From the NCBI GenBank assembly GCA_900548905.1, contig URMK01000001.1, forward strand, positions 186,001 to 250,000: DNA of 64,000 nucleotides, written 5' to 3'. Within the stretch, counting starts at the first letter, position 1. Each line of letters opens with the position of its first letter. The stretch is from an uncultured Lachnospiraceae bacterium. Its GTDB lineage: Bacteria; Bacillota; Clostridia; Lachnospirales; Lachnospiraceae. The notes under the pieces were generated by a model that was not told the DNA's origin, did not search any database, and worked only from the letters and a program-made list of their open reading frames with translations. This document shows, one piece after another, positions 32,888 to 42,294 of the stretch. The position numbers and the translations under genes are program-made.

Positions 32888-33817
32888 ATGGCTATCACAG
32901 CAGCAATGGTAAAAGAATTAAGAGAGCTTTCCGGCGCAGGTATGATGGACTGCAAGAAAGCATTAAATGAAACAAACGGTGATATGGAAGCAGCTATGGA
33001 GTTCCTGAGAAAGAACGGACAGGCTAAGGCGGAGAAGAAGGCAGGCAGAATCGCAGCAGAAGGACTTTGCCGTATCGCAGTAAAGGGAGATACCGCAGCA
33101 GCAGTTGTGGAGGTTAATTCCGAAACAGACTTTGTTGCAAAGAACGAAATTTTCCAGGAATTTGTAGAAGCGGTTGCGCAGCAGGCTGTGAATTCCGATT
33201 CCGCTGATATCGATGCATTTATGGCTGAGGCATGGAGTGCTGATCCTGCCAAGACCGTTAAGGAAGCATTGGTGGAGAAAATCGCTACTATCGGAGAAAA
33301 CCTGAACATCAGAAGATTTGAAAAGGTAACCGCGGATCACGGCTGTGTTGTTTCTTATATCCATGGCGGCGGAAGAATCGGTGTTATTGTGGAGGCCGAT
33401 ACGGATGTTGTGAATGACGGCGTGAAAGAATGTCTGTCCAACGTAGCAATGCAGGTTGCTGCTCTGGCCCCCAAGTATGTGGCGACAGCAGATGTTCCGG
33501 AAGAATATAAAGAGCATGAAAAAGAAATCCTCATGGCTCAGGCACAGAACGATCCCAAGAATGCCAACAAGCCTGCCAACATCATCGAGAAGATGATCTC
33601 CGGCCGTCTTGCAAAGGAATTGAAAGAAGTATGTCTGCTTGAGCAGGCTTACGTAAAAGATGGTGATTTAACCGTTGCCAAGTATGTAGAGCAGGTTGGC
33701 AAGGAAAACGGTGCAAAACTTTTCATCAAGAGATTCGTTCGTTTTGAAACGGGTGAAGGCCTTGAAAAGAAGGTAGATGATTTTGCAGCAGAGGTTGCCG
33801 CACAGGCAGGTCTGTAA
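32888..33817 (+). CDS. tsf: Elongation factor Ts
   Basis: A 309-aa EF-Ts, which exchanges GDP for GTP on EF-Tu. The N-terminal domain MAITAAMVKELRELSGAGMMDCKKAL and the TDFVAKNEIFQ motif are diagnostic; two core subdomains follow. GGAGG lies upstream of the ATG at 32888. It ends the rpsB-tsf operon, with a strong terminator about 60 bases on. Confidence 0.97.
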   Translation: MAITAAMVKELRELSGAGMMDCKKALNETNGDMEAAMEFLRKNGQAKAEKKAGRIAAEGLCRIAVKGDTAAAVVEVNSETDFVAKNEIFQEFVEAVAQQAVNSDSADIDAFMAEAWSADPAKTVKEALVEKIATIGENLNIRRFEKVTADHGCVVSYIHGGGRIGVIVEADTDVVNDGVKECLSNVAMQVAALAPKYVATADVPEEYKEHEKEILMAQAQNDPKNANKPANIIEKMISGRLAKELKEVCLLEQAYVKDGDLTVAKYVEQVGKENGAKLFIKRFVRFETGEGLEKKVDDFAAEVAAQAGL

Positions 33818-33875
33818 GAAGCATTTTCTCTGCATCCGGAGTGATTTGTCCCGGAATTAGATAAACAAAACAAAG

Positions 33876-33917
33876 GCATCATTACTTATTGAAATATAAG
33901 TGATGATGCTTTTTTTT
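33876..33917 (+). terminator. rpsB-tsf terminator
   Basis: GCATCATTACTTA (33876-33888) pairs with TAAGTGATGATGC (33897-33909) with one G-U, followed by eight T. Confidence 0.9.
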
Positions 33918-33941
33918 ATCTACACCCGCTGCAAAGAAGCA

Positions 33942-33971
33942 CTGGCATCCCGCAGAGGACTCCTGTATAAT
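33942..33971 (+). promoter_or_regulatory. Candidate promoter of the GH3 gene
   Basis: CTGGCA (33942-33947), an 18-base spacer and TATAAT (33966-33971). Between it and the gene are 2.3 copies of a 14-bp tandem repeat, GCAGCCATTGTAAA (34014-34041). Confidence 0.55.
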
Positions 33972-34098
33972 AAGATAAAAGCATTTGTCAGGAAAAAGGG
34001 GAAAGGCTGTAGGGCAGCCATTGTAAAGCAGCCATTGTAAAGCAGGATGCGGATATGCGGAGCCTGCAAGGAGAAAAAAGAACAGGAGAAGATAGGGG

Positions 34099-36363
34099 AT
34101 GGGAAAAATGTGGGAAGAAAAGCAGATGGACGGGTACCGCCTGATTCGGAATCAAGGGGGCAGGGAACTGGGAGTTGCTGACGGAAGCCGGGTGAAGCTG
34201 CTGACGGTAGACGGCTGGGCCTTTAAGGATTTTCTGGGGACCGGTGAACTGGTGCCTTACGAGGACTGGAGGCTCGGCGCCAGGGAGCGGGCCGAGGATC
34301 TGGCAGCCAGGCTGCCGGTGGAGGATATTGCGGGGCTTATGCTTTACAGCGCCCACCAGATCATTCCGGCCGGAAGCGGCCCCGGGCCTTTTACCGCTAC
34401 TTATGGCGGAAAAAGCTTTGAAGAAAGTAAGGAGAAGCCATGGGCGCTGACCGATCAGCAGAAAAAGTTCCTGACGGAGGATAAGGTGCGCCATGTGCTG
34501 ATTATGGGATTGAAGGACACGGAAACAGCGGTCCGCTGGAACAACGGGATACAGGCGCTGGCAGAGAATACAGGTTTTGGTATCCCTGCCAATAACAGCT
34601 CGGATCCCAGACATGGAAGCGGGAGCGGGGCGGAATTCATGGGGATAACAGGAGAACCCATATCCAAATGGGCGAACGGTATCGGTCTTACCGCTTCCTT
34701 TGATCCGCAAAGCGTAAAGGATTTCGGAAAAATAGGATCCCGGGAATACCGTGCGCTGGGAATCGCCACGGCGCTGTCTCCTCAGATTGATTTGGCTACG
34801 GAGCCGCGCTGGATGCGTTTCCCGGATACCTTCGGAGAACATACCGAACTGACCTGCGCCATGACAAAAGCTTACTGTGACGGTTTTCAGACGACGGAGG
34901 GAAGTCCCGACGGCTGGGGTATGGACAGTGTGAATACAATGGTGAAGCATTTCCCCGGAGGAGGTCCCTGCGAAGCCGGCCGGGATGCCCATTATGCGTA
35001 TGGAAAGTATGCGGTATATCCGGGACAGAATTTTGAGGAGCATCTGAAGCCCTTTACGCAGGGAGCCTTCTGCCTGGAAGAGGGGACCGGATGCGCCAGC
35101 GCAGTGATGCCTTACTATACCATTTCTTATGGGCAGGACCAAAAGAACGGGGAAAATGTGGGCAATTCCTTCAGCCGTTACCTTATCGGCGATTTGCTCA
35201 GAGAACAGCTGGGGTATGACGGCGTAGTCTGCACAGACTGGGGAATCACCCATGATACAGGGGCGGCGGAAGAAGAATTTGCAGGGAAATGCTGGGGTGT
35301 GGAAGGGCTTTCCGAGGCACAGAGGCATTTAAAGGCGCTGGAGGCCGGTGTGGATCAGTTCGGCGGCAACAATGATGTACAGCCGGTGCTGGAAGCGTAT
35401 CGCATGGGCTGCGAACTATATGGGGAAGAGGCCATGCGGAAACGCTTTGAACGTTCTGCGGTAAGGCTCCTGCAGAATATATTCCGTACCGGACTGTTCG
35501 AAAATCCGTATCTGGATGTGGAGGAATCCCTGCATACGGTGGGAAACCCTGAATTTGTCAGAAAAGGGTACGTTTCCCAGCTTCGTTCGATAGTCCTTTT
35601 GAAAAACAAAGGAAGTGCGCTTCCTTTACAGGAAAAATGTAAGGTGTATATTCCGGACAGACATATCCGCCCCTACAGGAATTTTATGAGCGGCCTTACG
35701 CCGGATTCCCATATCACGCCTCCGGGAAAGGCCGCGGCTGCGGCCAGGTTTACGGTGGTGGAAACGCCGGAAGAAGCGGATGCTGCCATCTGCTTTGTGG
35801 AATCCCCGATTTCCGTAGGCTACAGCCCGGAGGACAGGCAGGCCGGCGGTAACGGCTATGTGCCCGTCACCCTGCAGTACCGCCCGTATACGGCAGAAAA
35901 GACAAGAAAGGAAAGCCTGGCAGGAGGCGATCCGTTAGAAGATTTCACTAACCGTTCCTACTATGGGAAAACAAATACGGCGGCCAATGAAGAGGATCTG
36001 GATATTGTAATACGGACGAAGGAGCGGATGAAGGATAAGCCGGTGATAGTCGCAATGACGGTAAAGAATCCGGTGGTGCTGTCGGAAATGGAGCCGTATG
36101 CGGATGCCATCCTTGTGGAGTTCGGCGTGTCTGCGGAGGCGGTGCTGGAGGTGGCGGCGGGCTGTTATGAACCGCAGGGGCTTCTTCCGATGCAGATGCC
36201 TGCGGATATGGATACCGTTGAGGAACAGGCCGAGGATTGCGCCTTTGATATGCGGGTATATACAGATGAAGAAGGCCATTCCTATGATTTTGCCTACGGC
36301 ATGAATTATTCCGGTGTCATCGCGGATGAAAGGACGGCCAGATACGGCAGGAAAAAGCAGTGA
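34099..36363 (+). CDS. Glycoside hydrolase family 3, beta-glucosidase-like
   Basis: A 754-aa GH3 enzyme with no signal peptide, so probably intracellular. The (beta/alpha)8 domain includes VKHFPGGGP (282-290) and the nucleophile in YDGVVCTDWGITHD (Asp380). The second sandwich domain begins near SIVLLKNKGSALPL (about 496-509). It cleaves beta-linked glucose or xylose from oligosaccharide ends; the exact sugar is unknown. The start at 34099 has GATAGGGG upstream. It stands alone between tsf and the serine dehydratase operon. Confidence 0.85.
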   Translation: MGKMWEEKQMDGYRLIRNQGGRELGVADGSRVKLLTVDGWAFKDFLGTGELVPYEDWRLGARERAEDLAARLPVEDIAGLMLYSAHQIIPAGSGPGPFTATYGGKSFEESKEKPWALTDQQKKFLTEDKVRHVLIMGLKDTETAVRWNNGIQALAENTGFGIPANNSSDPRHGSGSGAEFMGITGEPISKWANGIGLTASFDPQSVKDFGKIGSREYRALGIATALSPQIDLATEPRWMRFPDTFGEHTELTCAMTKAYCDGFQTTEGSPDGWGMDSVNTMVKHFPGGGPCEAGRDAHYAYGKYAVYPGQNFEEHLKPFTQGAFCLEEGTGCASAVMPYYTISYGQDQKNGENVGNSFSRYLIGDLLREQLGYDGVVCTDWGITHDTGAAEEEFAGKCWGVEGLSEAQRHLKALEAGVDQFGGNNDVQPVLEAYRMGCELYGEEAMRKRFERSAVRLLQNIFRTGLFENPYLDVEESLHTVGNPEFVRKGYVSQLRSIVLLKNKGSALPLQEKCKVYIPDRHIRPYRNFMSGLTPDSHITPPGKAAAAARFTVVETPEEADAAICFVESPISVGYSPEDRQAGGNGYVPVTLQYRPYTAEKTRKESLAGGDPLEDFTNRSYYGKTNTAANEEDLDIVIRTKERMKDKPVIVAMTVKNPVVLSEMEPYADAILVEFGVSAEAVLEVAAGCYEPQGLLPMQMPADMDTVEEQAEDCAFDMRVYTDEEGHSYDFAYGMNYSGVIADERTARYGRKKQ

Positions 36364-36381
36364 GGGCAGAGAAAGTAATGC

Positions 36382-36411
36382 TGGACATACAGCCGATGAA
36401 AACGGTATAAT
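36382..36411 (+). promoter_or_regulatory. Candidate sdaAB promoter
   Basis: TGGACA (36382-36387), an 18-base spacer and TATAAT (36406-36411). An intrinsic terminator lies 35 bases downstream of the -10 and before sdaAB. Confidence 0.55.
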
Positions 36412-36445
36412 ATAAGCAGTATATACCAATAATAAAAGACAGAGA

Positions 36446-36481
36446 AGCCCTGCAGCTTATCACAGGTTTGCAGGGCTTTTT
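36446..36481 (+). terminator. Terminator between GH3 and sdaAB, possible attenuator
   Basis: AGCCCTGCA (36446-36454) pairs with TGCAGGGCT (36469-36477), then four T. If the promoter at 36382-36411 is used, this hairpin sits in the sdaAB leader; otherwise it just ends the GH3 transcript. TTGCAG in its right arm followed by CAAAAT after 17 bases is a weaker second promoter option. Confidence 0.75.
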
Positions 36482-36521
36482 ATGCCTTGCCAAAATACGG
36501 AATCGGGCGGAGGATTTTAAA

Positions 36522-37199
36522 GTGAAGCATTATGGTGTATTTGACATGATCGGGCCGGTTATGGTCGGACCGTCCAGCAGCCATACGGCAGGTGCGGCCA
36601 GGCTGGGGCTGCTGGCCAGACATCTGTGCGGGGAAGACATTAAGAAGGCGGTTTTCTTCATGCATGGGTCATTTGCGGAAACCTATGCGGGGCATGGGAC
36701 GGACAAGGCCCTTCTGGCAGGGATCCAGGGGATACGTTATGACGATGAGCGGCTGAAAAGCGCATATGAGCTGGCAGCGGAGAAAGGGATCCGGGTGGAG
36801 TTTATTCCGGCGGATCTGGGGGAGGTACATCCCAATACGGTGCACATGGAACTCACCACTGTGAGCGGGACCGTGTTCACCATGACCGGAAGCAGTATCG
36901 GCGGAGGAAGCGTCTGTATCATGGAAATTAACGGGGTGAAGGTGCAGTTTTCGGGTGAACGGCCTATCCTTGCCACCAGACATACGGATGAGCCGGGTGT
37001 GATCGCAGGGATTACGGCTATCCTGTATGCATACCGGATTAATATAGGCAATATGCAGGTGAACCGGACCGAGGACGGGCAGACGGCATGTATGTATATG
37101 GAACTGGACGGAGAACTGCCGGAACACCTGAAAAATGCGCTGGAACGGGTATACGGCGTAAAGCAGGTGCTGCTGTTGAATCCGGGTGACGTGGGATAA
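36522..37199 (+). CDS. sdaAB: L-serine dehydratase, iron-sulfur type, beta subunit
   Basis: A 225-aa protein. VKHYGVFDMIGPVMVGPSSS, then HTAGAARLG, is the family signature; the C-terminal ACT-like segment IAGITAILYAYRINIGNMQV may bind serine. With the alpha subunit it converts serine to pyruvate and ammonia using a 4Fe-4S cluster. The start is a GTG at 36522, 8 bases after CGGAGG; a longer frame begins inside the terminator. The alpha gene follows after 68 bases, which hold a perfect 16-bp palindrome, AACTGCCGCGGCAGTT (37202-37217). Confidence 0.93.
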   Translation: MKHYGVFDMIGPVMVGPSSSHTAGAARLGLLARHLCGEDIKKAVFFMHGSFAETYAGHGTDKALLAGIQGIRYDDERLKSAYELAAEKGIRVEFIPADLGEVHPNTVHMELTTVSGTVFTMTGSSIGGGSVCIMEINGVKVQFSGERPILATRHTDEPGVIAGITAILYAYRINIGNMQVNRTEDGQTACMYMELDGELPEHLKNALERVYGVKQVLLLNPGDVG

Positions 37200-37267
37200 A
37201 AAACTGCCGCGGCAGTTCCCTGGCGGAAAAAGGTTCCCCGCCAAAACGAAAGGAGGATGGCACAGTT

Positions 37268-38152
37268 ATGTTTCTATTGGACACGGAAGAATTAACGAAA
37301 AAATTAAAGACAGATGGGCTGACCCTGTGGGAATATGCCCTGAACCAGGAAATGGAACGAAGCGGGAGAAGCCGGGAGGAGCTCAGGAATCAGATGGAAC
37401 AGTCTCTGACGGTAATGGAACGTTCCGCTTCCACGGCAAGAAAAGAACCGGTACAGTCGGTAAGCGGCCTGACAGGAGGAAATGCCTATCGGTATGATCA
37501 GTACCGCAGAGAAGGGAAAAGCCTGCTGGGGGATGCCGCCTCCCTTGCCGTGGGAATGGCTCTTTCCTGTTCGGAAATCAATGCTTCCATGCAATGTATT
37601 GTGGCCTGCCCCACGGCAGGATCCTGTGGGATTGTACCTGCCGTACTGTTATCCTGTGCCGAAAGCAGAGGGCTTGACAGACAGTGTCTTGTTAACGCGC
37701 TGTTTACCGCATCGGCGGTGGGAATCATTGTGGGAAGCCGGGCTACGGTATCGGGAGCCGAAGGCGGATGCCAGGCGGAATGCGGGGCAGCTGCCGCCAT
37801 GGGAGCGGCTGCTGTGACAGAAATGCTGGGAGGAACGCCGGAAATGGCATTTCATGCGGCGGCTATGGCACTCAAGAATGTGCTGGGCCTTACCTGTGAT
37901 CCGGTTGCGGGGCTGGTGGAAATTCCCTGTATCAAACGGAATGCTTCCGGAGCGATGAATGCCCTGCTTTCCGCGGACCTGGCTTTGGCGGGAGTGAAGA
38001 GTTATATTCCTTTTGATGAAGTGGTGGACGCTATGTATGCTATTGGAAAGGCGATGCCCCAGTCTGTCAGGGAAACCTCCAAAGGAGGGCTGGCGGTTAC
38101 GCCAACCGGTATGCGGATGAAAAAAGAGACAAGGGGAGGAGAAGAAAAATGA
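37268..38152 (+). CDS. sdaAA: L-serine dehydratase, iron-sulfur type, alpha subunit
   Basis: A 294-aa protein with the catalytic and cluster segments QCIVACPTAGSCGIVPAVLL, GAEGGCQAECG and GLTCDPVAGLVEIPCIKRN; cysteines in these supply the 4Fe-4S cluster. AAAGGAGG precedes the ATG. Serine breakdown provides pyruvate for fermentation in anaerobic Firmicutes. Its stop overlaps the next start (ATGA), tying a polysaccharide deacetylase-like gene to the operon. Confidence 0.95.
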   Translation: MFLLDTEELTKKLKTDGLTLWEYALNQEMERSGRSREELRNQMEQSLTVMERSASTARKEPVQSVSGLTGGNAYRYDQYRREGKSLLGDAASLAVGMALSCSEINASMQCIVACPTAGSCGIVPAVLLSCAESRGLDRQCLVNALFTASAVGIIVGSRATVSGAEGGCQAECGAAAAMGAAAVTEMLGGTPEMAFHAAAMALKNVLGLTCDPVAGLVEIPCIKRNASGAMNALLSADLALAGVKSYIPFDEVVDAMYAIGKAMPQSVRETSKGGLAVTPTGMRMKKETRGGEEK

Positions 38153-38943
38153 AAATAAAAGCGAATTTATTTCCCGGAGGGGTAAGACGGGCACTGACTA
38201 TGAGCTACGATGACGGACAGGTTTTTGATGTCCGTCTTGCGGAGCTTTTTGATAAATACCATATCCGGGGCACTTTTCACATCAACAGCGGAAACCTGGG
38301 CGGGGACAGATATGTGAAGGAAAACGAGTTTGCCCGGGTCTACAGGAATCATGAAGTTTCCGTACATACCGTAACCCATCCTTTTCCCACACAGATACCG
38401 GATGCGGCCCTGATTAAGGAAATCCTGGAGGATAAACGGAAGTTGGAAGAGCTGTGCGGATATCCGGTAAGAGGGATGTCCTATCCTTTTGGGGACTATT
38501 CGGAGCATGTGATTACGGTTGCCCGAAGCTGCGGCATGGAATACAGCCGGACCGTGGAGGCGACAGGGAGCTTTGCCATACCGGAGGATTTCATGAAATG
38601 GCATCCCACAGCACATCATAACGACGATTTAAAAGGCCTGTGGAAGCAGTTTATGGAGAGAGATTTTGAACAGATGCTGTTATTCTATATCTGGGGTCAC
38701 AGTTTTGAATTCGACGGCGCCGGCAATTGGGAGGTTATGGAGGAATTCTGCCGGACGGCAGGCGGCCGGGAAACGATTTGGTATGCCACCAACATAGAAA
38801 TCAAAGATTATATCACTGCTTCAAGAGGCCTGGTATACAGTGCGGATACGGCGATGATCTATAATCCCTCCTGCCTGGATGTATGGGTGAGCGTTGACGG
38901 AGAACCGGTATGTATCCCTGCCGGGCATCTGTGGAAAGGCTGA
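38149..38943 (+). CDS. Polysaccharide deacetylase-like (NodB) protein
   Basis: A 264-aa carbohydrate esterase 4-type protein. It has RALTMSYDDGQ with the paired Asp, GTFHINSG, SVHTVTHPF with the HxxxH metal ligands, and MSYPFGDYSE. No signal peptide is visible, so it is probably cytosolic, unlike peptidoglycan deacetylases. ATGA overlap with sdaAA implies coupling, yet no link between serine breakdown and sugar deacetylation is known to me. Substrate unknown. Confidence 0.78.
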   Translation: MKIKANLFPGGVRRALTMSYDDGQVFDVRLAELFDKYHIRGTFHINSGNLGGDRYVKENEFARVYRNHEVSVHTVTHPFPTQIPDAALIKEILEDKRKLEELCGYPVRGMSYPFGDYSEHVITVARSCGMEYSRTVEATGSFAIPEDFMKWHPTAHHNDDLKGLWKQFMERDFEQMLLFYIWGHSFEFDGAGNWEVMEEFCRTAGGRETIWYATNIEIKDYITASRGLVYSADTAMIYNPSCLDVWVSVDGEPVCIPAGHLWKG

Positions 38944-39063
38944 CCGGCAGAACGGCTGCAGTTCTTTTAGCGCGGATCGGATCTGCCTGAACGGTTACGA
39001 ATCCTTTTCTGGAATGAGGAAAAGGATAAAACAAAATTTTATGAAATTAAGAAAGCGGAAAGT

Positions 39064-39975
39064 ATGGACGGTCATTTTCAGATTATCAGCGACGGCTCCT
39101 GTGATCTCCCTCCCGAACTGGCCAGGGAAAAGAATATACGGGTGGTGCCATTTTATGTATCCTTTGATGAGAAGACATATCGGAAGGAAGTGGAAGAAGT
39201 AGGCGTGAGGGAGTTCTACCAGAAGATGGTGGATAATCCGGGTGTGTATCCCAAATCCTCCCTGCCGGGCATACAGGATTATTACGATGCCTTTGAACCT
39301 TATGTGAAGGAAGATATTCCTGTTTTCTGCATCTGTATCACCACAAAGTTCAGCGGATCTATGCAGTCCGCCCTGACAGCAAAAGATCTGATACTGGAAA
39401 AGTATCCCCACAGCCGGATACAGGTGACGGATGCTACGGTAAATACGGTTCTGCAGGGGCTTCTGGTTCTGGAAGCGGCAGCTATGCAGGAAAGCGGGGC
39501 CGGCTTTGAAGCGGCCATTGCCAGAGTGGAGGAAATCAAAAGTACCGGACGGATTTTTTTTACCGTCGGGAATATGGAATATCTGAAGGCGGGGGGAAGG
39601 ATCGGAAAGGTGGCCGGTATTGCCGGAACTTTGCTCGGGATTAAGCCCGTCATCACTCTGAAGCAGGGAGAGATTTACCCATCCGGTATCGGCCGTGTGA
39701 GAAAGAAAACCATGCAGAAGACCGTGGATTTGCTTCTGGATTATCTGAAGGAAAGAGCGGATGATATCGGCAACTATTCCATCGCGGTGGGATATGGGTA
39801 TGACCGGGCGGAGGCGGAGGTGTACCGGGATATGGTGTTGGAAAGGCTTCGCGGCAGTTATGGGATCTGTGAGATCCCTGTCTATCAGATAGGAGCGACT
39901 ATCGGCGTGCATACCGGCCCTTATCCGCTGGGCCTGGGAATTGTGGAAAAGGCTCTGCACGGACAGAACCGGTAA
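39064..39975 (+). CDS. DegV family fatty-acid-binding protein
   Basis: A 303-aa DegV protein. It begins FQIISDGSCDLPPEL and has ITTKFSGSMQSA and LKAGGRIGKVAG, which form the lipid-binding cleft. DegV/FakB proteins bind a fatty acid and present it to the kinase FakA for phosphorylation. No fakA is near. A second DegV gene follows after 31 bases, and the two differ enough to suggest different fatty-acid preferences (inference). Confidence 0.85.
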   Translation: MDGHFQIISDGSCDLPPELAREKNIRVVPFYVSFDEKTYRKEVEEVGVREFYQKMVDNPGVYPKSSLPGIQDYYDAFEPYVKEDIPVFCICITTKFSGSMQSALTAKDLILEKYPHSRIQVTDATVNTVLQGLLVLEAAAMQESGAGFEAAIARVEEIKSTGRIFFTVGNMEYLKAGGRIGKVAGIAGTLLGIKPVITLKQGEIYPSGIGRVRKKTMQKTVDLLLDYLKERADDIGNYSIAVGYGYDRAEAEVYRDMVLERLRGSYGICEIPVYQIGATIGVHTGPYPLGLGIVEKALHGQNR

Positions 39976-40006
39976 TGGCACGCGGTTGACCTTAAAGGGG
40001 GAAGAA

Positions 40007-40858
40007 ATGAGTAGGATAAGAATTGTAGCGGACAGTACCTGTGATTTATCGTCGGAATTAATAAGGCAGTATGAGATTTCCATACTGCCGCTGAATATTG
40101 TCCTGGATATGACAAGCTATTGCGACGGAGAGGAAATTGTACCGGATGAAATCTATACCTGGGCGGAAAAAAACAGGCGTACGCCCAAAACGGCGGCAGT
40201 GGCCTTTGACCGGGCGTTGGATCTGATCAGGCCCATGAAGGATAACGGGGATGATGTGATTTTTATCGGCATTTCCGGAGAAATGTCAACTACCTGCAAT
40301 GTGCTCCGGCTGGTAAAAGAAGAACTGGAATATGACAGGATGTTCATTATTGATTCCGGAAATCTTTCCACAGGGATTGGCCTTCAGGTACTTCGGGCGG
40401 CCGGTTTGGCCGCTGCAGGGCGGAATGCGGAGAGTATTGCCGCTGAAATAGAAAACAGCAGGGATAAGGTGAGAGCCAGCTTCGTGGTGGAGCGGCTGGA
40501 TTATCTGGCAATGGGCGGCAGATGCTCCACGGTAACCGCTCTTCTGGGAGGAAAGCTGAACCTGAAGCCCAGGATTGAAGTAAGCGGCGGAAAAATGTCC
40601 GCCGGGAAAAAATACAGAGGTGCACAGGATAAAGTAATCCTGAAATATGTGCAGGATATGCGGGACAATCTGCTGGCGGCGGATCCGGAAAGGGTATTTA
40701 TTACCCATTCAGGCTGTCCGGAGGAAGTGACAGAACAGGTAAAGCGGTATCTGGAGGAGCTCGGTGTTTTTCAGAATATCCACGTTACCAGGGCCGGAGG
40801 TGTGATTTCCAGCCACTGCGGTCCGGGAACTCTGGGTGTGCTGTATTATACACGCTGA
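40007..40858 (+). CDS. DegV family fatty-acid-binding protein
   Basis: A 283-aa DegV protein: IRIVADSTCDLSSELI, FIGISGEMSTTCNVL, RLDYLAMGGRCSTVTALLG and VISSHCGPGTLGVLYY. The ATG at 40007 has AAAGGGGG upstream; an in-frame start 66 bases earlier lies in the previous DegV gene. It is convergent with the AGCS symporter. Role as for its partner: fatty-acid binding for FakA-type incorporation of external fatty acids. Confidence 0.85.
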   Translation: MSRIRIVADSTCDLSSELIRQYEISILPLNIVLDMTSYCDGEEIVPDEIYTWAEKNRRTPKTAAVAFDRALDLIRPMKDNGDDVIFIGISGEMSTTCNVLRLVKEELEYDRMFIIDSGNLSTGIGLQVLRAAGLAAAGRNAESIAAEIENSRDKVRASFVVERLDYLAMGGRCSTVTALLGGKLNLKPRIEVSGGKMSAGKKYRGAQDKVILKYVQDMRDNLLAADPERVFITHSGCPEEVTEQVKRYLEELGVFQNIHVTRAGGVISSHCGPGTLGVLYYTR

Positions 40859-40889
40859 TAAGTGCCGCTTTCCGGCGGCTGCCGCGAGG

Positions 40890-42191
40890 TCAGATATGTA
40901 TTTTTTTCCGAAGGGCAAACAGCGCTATCACATTGGGGAAAACCATGACTCCATTAATCAGATCCGTTACTCCCCACACCAGATCCATAGGGAGGACAGC
41001 GCCGATATAGATCATGACAATATAACACAAATGATAGGAGATAATCCCCGATTCCCCAAACAGGTATTCCGCCGCCCGTTCCCCGTAATAGCACCATCCG
41101 ATCAGAGTGGTAATGGCAAAAGCCACAAGGGCCAGGGACAACAGGGCGGCGCCTCCGAAGGGAAGGTAGGTAAACGCGGCGGAGGTGAGGCTGGCGGAAC
41201 TGAAGCCCAGGATAGAAGAGGGATTTTTCTGGATATTAGTTACAATAACCAGACCTGTTACAGCGCACATGACTACGGTATCCCAGAAAACGGCGGTCAT
41301 GGAGATCAGACTCTGCCGCCGGGGATCCCTGGTTTCCGAAGAAGCGGCGGCGATAGCTGCGGTTCCGATTCCTGCTTCATTGGTGAAAAGGCCTCTGGCG
41401 ATGCCGAATCGTGCCGCGCTCTGCAGCGTGCTTCCGATGAAACCGCCCGCTGCCGCCTTTGTTTCAAAAGCGCTGCTGACTATCAGGGAGAGACCGGAAA
41501 AAATAAAGTCACGGTTCAGGAACAGCAGATACAGACAGCAGCCAATATAGAAAAAACCGAGGGCGGGAACCATTCTTGTGCAGAATTTACCGATGGATTT
41601 CACCCCGCCCAGAATGACCAGGCCGGCGGTAAAGGCGGCAAGAATACCGATAATATGAGGAGAAACAGGAGCGATGGTATTTACCGCTTCCGTGATTGCC
41701 GAAGATTGTGTGGTACAGCCCACCCCGAAGGCGGCAAACAGGGCGCAGGCGGCATACAGGATGCCCAGGGCTTTGCTGTGCAGCCCCTTTTCCAGTACGT
41801 ACATAGGCCCGCCCACATAGGTTTTATCCGCTTTCTGTTTCTTGAACAGCACGCTTAAATAACATTCCGCATAGCAGGTAGCCATACCCAGCACACCGGT
41901 TACCCAGCACCAGAAAAGCGCACCCGGACCGCCTATGGCAATCGCGGTGGAAACACCGATGATATTTCCGGTCCCCAGTGTGGCCGCCAGTGTGGTAGCC
42001 AGCGCTGCAAAACCGGAAAGATTGGCTCCTTTTCCTCCTTTTTCCGGAGTGACGGACAGACGGATAGCCTTTAAGGTGAGTTTCTGGGGAAATTTTAATT
42101 TAGCGGTAAAATAAAGATGGGCGGAGGATAGCAGTATGAGAACGGGAAAACCCCACAGCAGTTGATTGATGTGTTCCAGGAAGGGAAGCAT
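40890..42191 (-). CDS. AGCS-family sodium:amino acid symporter
   Basis: A 433-aa protein with about ten membrane segments. Family signatures are TLAATLGTGNIIGVSTAIAIGGPGA and FTNEAGIGTAAIAAASSET, in which Asn and Gly residues bind Na+ and alanine or glycine. It is expected to import alanine or glycine with Na+. I set the start at 42191 (MLPFLEHINQ...), where GAGG lies upstream; an in-frame TTG at 42272 has no ribosome site and would add 27 residues. It is divergent from a TetR gene across a 62-bp palindrome. Confidence 0.88.
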   Translation of the reverse strand: MLPFLEHINQLLWGFPVLILLSSAHLYFTAKLKFPQKLTLKAIRLSVTPEKGGKGANLSGFAALATTLAATLGTGNIIGVSTAIAIGGPGALFWCWVTGVLGMATCYAECYLSVLFKKQKADKTYVGGPMYVLEKGLHSKALGILYAACALFAAFGVGCTTQSSAITEAVNTIAPVSPHIIGILAAFTAGLVILGGVKSIGKFCTRMVPALGFFYIGCCLYLLFLNRDFIFSGLSLIVSSAFETKAAAGGFIGSTLQSAARFGIARGLFTNEAGIGTAAIAAASSETRDPRRQSLISMTAVFWDTVVMCAVTGLVIVTNIQKNPSSILGFSSASLTSAAFTYLPFGGAALLSLALVAFAITTLIGWCYYGERAAEYLFGESGIISYHLCYIVMIYIGAVLPMDLVWGVTDLINGVMVFPNVIALFALRKKIHI

Positions 42192-42265
42192 ACAGGCCTC
42201 GCAGTTTTTTCTATTACTATATGCGGACAGGAACGAGGATATGTGTACGGGTGCGGCAAAACCCA

Positions 42266-42294
42266 TTGACAAAGCAAAAAGGAAGGGATATAAT
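42266..42294 (+). promoter_or_regulatory. Consensus promoter of the TetR-acyltransferase operon
   Basis: TTGACA (42266-42271), a 17-base spacer and TATAAT (42289-42294): both hexamers are perfect. The -10 and start site lie inside a 62-bp palindrome, so binding there should block transcription. Confidence 0.85.

Noticed and set aside
33988..35328. A 446-codon open frame on the - strand
   Set aside because: Antisense to the GH3 gene, whose family motifs are clear.
40836..41858. A 340-codon open frame on the + strand
   Set aside because: Antisense to the AGCS symporter gene, low-complexity product, no domain.
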